Below are positions 6,079-8,592 of a DNA stretch of 8,592 nt, piece by piece. The notes below the pieces were generated by a model. That model was not told the origin of the DNA, ran no database searches, and saw nothing but the letters and a program-made list of their open reading frames with translations. Location: the NCBI GenBank assembly GCA_030446945.1, contig JAUJMI010000137.1:1-8592 (forward strand), written 5' to 3'. The position numbers were made by a program, and so were the translations under genes. Source of the stretch: Longimicrobium sp. (lineage in GTDB: Bacteria > Gemmatimonadota > Gemmatimonadetes > Longimicrobiales > Longimicrobiaceae). Each line of letters starts with the position of its first letter. Within the stretch, counting starts at the first letter, position 1.

Positions 6079-6951
6079 ATGGGGATCGTCAAACGTGCTC
6101 TCGGATTCGTCGGCGGGCTGGGCTCCGGAAGAGACGCGAACCTCCCCGCGAGCTGGCCCCCCGGCCACCAGCGTGACGAGGTGGAGCGCAGGCTGGCATC
6201 GGATGAGCGCTCCCTGTCGCGCCTGGATCTGACCGGGGCGGACCTCACCGGGCTGGACCTGGCCGGCGTGGACCTGAGCCACTCCAACCTGCGCGACGTG
6301 AAGCTGGCGGGGTGCAACCTGGCGAGCGCGGACCTCACGGAGTGCTGTCTCTGCAACACGGACTTCAGCGGCGCCAACATGCGCGGCGCGGTCCTGCGCG
6401 ACGCCAGCGGCCTGCGCACCGGCGCCATGCGGCCCGTGGTGCTTGAGCGCGCCGACCTCACCGGCGCCGACGCGCGCGGCATCGACCTGACGCGCGGGCG
6501 ATTGGCGGGAGCCGTCTTGGAGGGCGCGAACCTCACCGAAGCCTCGCTGCACAAGGCCGACTTGAGCGGCGCGCGCCTGGCGAACGCCACCCTCAGCGGC
6601 GCCAACCTCCGCCACGCCCAGCTGGGCGACGCGGACCTGAGCGGCGCGAGGCTGGAGGCGGCGGACCTGGCCGGCGTGCGTGCGCACGGCGCGCGCTTCA
6701 CCGGCGCCCGCTGCCGCCGCGCCAACCTGGGCGACGCCGTGCTGGAAGGGGCCGACCTCACCGGCGCCGACCTCGCGGACGCGGACCTGGGCGGCGCGAC
6801 CCTGCGCGGGAGCCGACTGCGTGGCGCCAGCCTGCGCGGCGCCGATCTTGACAGCGCCGTCTTCGAAGCGGCAGAGCTGGACGGAGCCGACTTCTCCGGC
6901 GCCCACAACCACGCCCCGCAGGCGGGCGCGCACTTCGTTCCATCCCGATAG
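6079..6951 (+). CDS. Pentapeptide-repeat protein
   Basis: The 290-residue protein is almost entirely made of A(D/N)LxG-type pentapeptides from about residue 45 to 275. A hydrophobic centre (L, F or M, occasionally A or C) occurs every fifth residue: positions 46 to 106 in one register and 112 to 272 in another, about 46 repeats or 11-12 coils of a right-handed quadrilateral beta helix. A single extra residue around LRDASG (106-111) shifts the register. The first 40 residues are non-repetitive, with no convincing signal peptide or membrane segment, so a cytoplasmic location is likely. The start is fixed by GGAGG at 6070-6074, 4 nt ahead, and by the loss of sensible sequence further upstream. 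Some family members (Qnr, MfpA) mimic DNA and bind gyrase, but most have no known role, and nothing here shows a target. Confidence 0.88.
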   Translation: MGIVKRALGFVGGLGSGRDANLPASWPPGHQRDEVERRLASDERSLSRLDLTGADLTGLDLAGVDLSHSNLRDVKLAGCNLASADLTECCLCNTDFSGANMRGAVLRDASGLRTGAMRPVVLERADLTGADARGIDLTRGRLAGAVLEGANLTEASLHKADLSGARLANATLSGANLRHAQLGDADLSGARLEAADLAGVRAHGARFTGARCRRANLGDAVLEGADLTGADLADADLGGATLRGSRLRGASLRGADLDSAVFEAAELDGADFSGAHNHAPQAGAHFVPSR

Positions 6952-6961
6952 AACAGCTAGT

Positions 6962-7125
6962 CTCACGCGGAGACGCGGAGAAAAACAACACAAGAACACA
7001 CAGGGGGCATGGAGGGAACCGCAAGCCACAGAGAAACCTTTTTGCGGTTCTTCCTCTGTGCCTCTGTGCCTGTGTGTGAGCCATGCAGTTGCGGTTTCCT
7101 CCGCGTCTCCGCGCCTCCGCGTGAG
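6962..7125. repeat. Dispersed palindromic intergenic repeat, copy 2 (long, with outer arms)
   Basis: This element fills nearly all of the gap between the convergent pentapeptide-repeat and apaG genes. The outer arms CTCACGCGGAG (6962-6972) and CTCCGCGTGAG (7115-7125) are an 11-bp perfect inverted repeat, with ACGCGGAG and CTCCGCGT forming an extra copy inside. The core contains GAACCGCAA (7016-7024) with TTGCGGTTC (7042-7050), and CACAGAG (7027-7033) with CTCTGTG (7054-7060); these two pairs are interleaved. The core matches copy 1 at 1561-1636. No coding potential is credible; an A-rich strand bias is seen at 6980-7000. Confidence 0.7.
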
Positions 7126-7154
7126 CCAATTACGATATCAGCAGACGCTCGCGA

Positions 7155-7535
7155 TCACGCCTCGTACACCCGCAGCTCAAACCGCGGAATGGTAGCACGG
7201 AACTTGGCGCCCGCGGGCCGCTCGAACTCGTAGTATCCTTCCATGTGCCCCTCCGGGCCCTTGAGCACGCAGAAGCTCTGGTACTCGTGCACCCCGCCCG
7301 GCGGGATCACCGGCTGCTCGCCGATCACCCCCTCGCCCTCCACCTCGCTGTCGCCGACGCCCGCGTCATGGATGTACCAGTGGCGCCACCTGAGCTGTGC
7401 CGGCTCGGGGCCCACGTTCTCGATGCGCATCTGGTAGGCGAAGACGTAGCGCGGCTCCTGCGGGTCCGAGTGGTCGGGGAGGAAGAAGGGTTGCGCCGTC
7501 ACGCGGATCCCCTCGGTAATCGCATAGTAGAACAT
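7155..7535 (-). CDS. apaG: ApaG-family protein (DUF525)
   Basis: The 126-residue product matches ApaG across its full length, an Ig-like/fibronectin-type beta-sandwich of unsettled function that is linked genetically to divalent cation resistance in Salmonella; the same domain occurs in some F-box proteins. Family marks are YVFAYQMRIENVG (30-42), LRWRHWYI (48-55), the hallmark GEGVIGEQPVIPPG (67-80), HEYQSFCVL and GHMEGYYEF (96-104). The start at 7535 is preceded by GGAG (minus strand, 7540-7543), 4 nt ahead. A candidate promoter lies upstream at 7571-7599. It is divergent from apt; in many proteobacteria apaG neighbours ksgA and apaH, which are absent here. Confidence 0.92.
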   Translation of the reverse strand: MFYYAITEGIRVTAQPFFLPDHSDPQEPRYVFAYQMRIENVGPEPAQLRWRHWYIHDAGVGDSEVEGEGVIGEQPVIPPGGVHEYQSFCVLKGPEGHMEGYYEFERPAGAKFRATIPRFELRVYEA

Positions 7536-7570
7536 CGCTCTCCGCGGGCCTCGTGAATGGATCGGCCGTC

Positions 7571-7599
7571 AGGATAACCCGCGCTCCGATCCGGGTCAA
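7571..7599 (-). promoter_or_regulatory. Candidate sigma70-type promoter of apaG
   Basis: The minus strand reads TTGACC (7594-7599), then 17 bp, then TATCCT (7571-7576). The -35 matches consensus at five of six bases and the -10 at four of six, with ideal spacing. Transcription would start near 7564, leaving about 29 nt before the apaG start and room for its GGAG. Confidence 0.55.
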
Positions 7600-7684
7600 A
7601 CTCGCCGCTGTCGCACCCCGCGCCGCCGCCGTAGATTCGCCCGCTTCACCCTCCCTTCGGTCCACCCTCCTCCCGTACCGTCCC

Positions 7685-8197
7685 GTGGAGCACCTCAAGC
7701 AGCTGATCCGCGACATCCCGGACTTCCCGCAGCCCGACATCCTCTTCCGCGACATCACCCCCCTCCTCGGCCACCCCACCGCCTTCCGCGAGGTGGTCGC
7801 CGCCCTGGCCGAACGCTTCCGCGGCCGCGTGGACGTCGTCGCGGGGATCGAGTCGCGCGGCTTCATCTTCGGCGCGCCGCTGGCACTGGAGCTGGACGTG
7901 CCCTTTGTCCCCATCCGCAAAGTCGGCAAGCTCCCCGGCGAGAAGCTCACCCGCGAATATGCGCTGGAGTACGGTACCGCCACCCTCGAGATCCACACCG
8001 ACGCGGTGGGCCCCGGCCAGCGCGTGCTGGTGCTCGATGACCTTCTCGCCACCGGCGGCACCGCCCGCGCCGCCGCCGGCCTCATCGAGGCGGTCGGCGG
8101 CAGCGTGGAAGCCGTCGCCGTGGCGATCGAGCTTCTCTTCCTCGATGGACGCGGCGCGCTGGAGGGGTACGAGGTGCATTCGCTGGTGCAGTATTGA
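7685..8197 (+). CDS. apt: Adenine phosphoribosyltransferase
   Basis: This cytoplasmic purine-salvage enzyme joins adenine and PRPP to give AMP and pyrophosphate. With the GTG start at 7685 the protein is 170 residues, the usual family length, and opens with the typical EHLKQLIRDIPDFPQPDILFRDITPLL pattern (from residue 2). Other marks are GIESRGFIFG (54-63), RKVGKLPG (78-85) and the PRPP-binding loop VLVLDDLLATGGTA (114-127) with acidic D118/D119. An in-frame ATG at 7553 would add 44 alanine/arginine/proline-rich residues not typical of the family and would lie over the apaG promoter region, so it is not preferred. There is no clear Shine-Dalgarno sequence before the GTG; a TAGATT at 7632-7637 is a weak candidate -10. 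Confidence 0.92.
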   Translation: MEHLKQLIRDIPDFPQPDILFRDITPLLGHPTAFREVVAALAERFRGRVDVVAGIESRGFIFGAPLALELDVPFVPIRKVGKLPGEKLTREYALEYGTATLEIHTDAVGPGQRVLVLDDLLATGGTARAAAGLIEAVGGSVEAVAVAIELLFLDGRGALEGYEVHSLVQY

Positions 8198-8274
8198 AGA
8201 CGTACGACCGTGGCACGATGTTCGCTCTTGCAAACGTGCGTATCCAGAGCTAACCCGTTGCCCGAGGCTCGTTT

Positions 8275-8592
8275 ATGAAATCAATGCTGGTTCGTTGGGC
8301 CGCGGCGGCGGCCATAGTAGTGGGGGCGGCGGCACCCGCGGTGGCCGGTTCGGGGGACGCTGCGTCCGCCCGCGAGGACGCCGCGGCCTTCTCCCTCACC
8401 ATCGACCTCTCCGACCGCAAGCTGTACGTGATGGAAGGGGACGACTTGGTGGACAGCTACTCGGTGGCGGTGGGGAAGCCGAAGCACCCCACCCCGCGCG
8501 GCACCTTTACGGCAAGACGCATCGTGTGGAATCCGCCCTGGGTTCCGCCCAACGAGCGCTGGGCCCGCGACAAGCGCCCGCGCGATCCGGGC
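8275..8592 (+). CDS. Exported L,D-transpeptidase, YkuD type (partial, 3' end outside window)
   Basis: The first 106 residues are present. MKSMLVRWAAAAAIVVGAAAPAVAG is a Sec signal peptide with a likely AVA-G cleavage after residue 24. The mature part shows the opening of a YkuD domain, LTIDLSDRKLYVMEGDDLV (41-59), then SYSVAVGKPKHPTPRGTF (61-78) and IVWNPPWVPPNERWA (83-97). This family cross-links peptidoglycan stem peptides (3-3 links) or attaches proteins to them in the periplasm. The catalytic HGT and SHGC motifs lie beyond the window, so activity cannot be judged. The ATG at 8275 has GAGG at 8264-8267, 7 nt ahead. It follows apt by 77 nt on the same strand. Confidence 0.85.
   Translation, partial: MKSMLVRWAAAAAIVVGAAAPAVAGSGDAASAREDAAAFSLTIDLSDRKLYVMEGDDLVDSYSVAVGKPKHPTPRGTFTARRIVWNPPWVPPNERWARDKRPRDPG

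Noticed and set aside
6226..6905. DNA-level tandem 15-base repeats
   Set aside because: The periodicity follows the pentapeptide coding; units vary at many bases, so it is not a separate satellite or CRISPR array.
6061..7029. Repetitive minus-strand frames opposite the pentapeptide-repeat gene
   Set aside because: Their five-residue periodicity is only the mirror of the 15-base codon periodicity of the plus-strand gene; the plus strand carries the family-like A(D/N)LxG pattern and a good ribosome binding site.

Overview
The window is a GC-rich stretch of bacterial chromosome carrying mostly housekeeping genes. Several features point to a Gram-negative soil-type bacterium, possibly Gemmatimonadota (Longimicrobium-like): strongly G/C-biased third codon positions, two lipoproteins with clear lipoboxes, an Ig-like-domain metallopeptidase lipoprotein, ApaG, and intergenic palindromic repeats of the 'cacagag...ctctgtg' and 'ctccgcgtctccgcg' type. 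The phylum assignment is an inference from style, not from a marker gene.

Layout from left to right: a degraded C-terminal remnant of an IS200/RAYT-like Y1 transposase (about 1-227, +) followed at once by a REP-like double hairpin; threonine synthase thrC (347-1531, +); a convergent intergenic region holding a dispersed palindromic repeat and a perfect 12-bp GC hairpin; a small unrecognised lipoprotein (1757-2233, -); a strong terminator hairpin; a large Ig-like plus HExxH metallopeptidase lipoprotein resembling family M30 (2327-4246, -); a divergent promoter region; ornithine carbamoyltransferase argF (4431-5351, +); OsmC-type peroxidase (5434-5859, +); a hairpin-rich intergenic stretch; a 290-aa pentapeptide-repeat protein (6079-6951, +); a second, longer copy of the dispersed palindromic repeat, again between convergent genes; apaG (7155-7535, -); adenine phosphoribosyltransferase apt (7685-8197, +); and the N-terminal part of an exported YkuD-type L,D-transpeptidase (8275-8592, +) that runs off the window.

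The genes do not form one pathway. thrC serves threonine synthesis, argF arginine synthesis, apt purine salvage and osmC hydroperoxide detoxification; the two lipoproteins and the L,D-transpeptidase act in the envelope. Only argF-osmC (82-nt gap) could plausibly be co-transcribed. I see no defence island, CRISPR array, biosynthetic cluster, tRNA or rRNA.

The most interesting non-coding signal is the pair of related palindromic intergenic elements. Both lie between 3' ends of convergent genes, and their complementary arms are interleaved (A-B-A'-B'), which could form a pseudoknot or alternative hairpins. The most interesting proteins are the M30-like lipoprotein and the long pentapeptide-repeat protein with one register shift. 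I found no convincing evidence of a wholly new biological system here.
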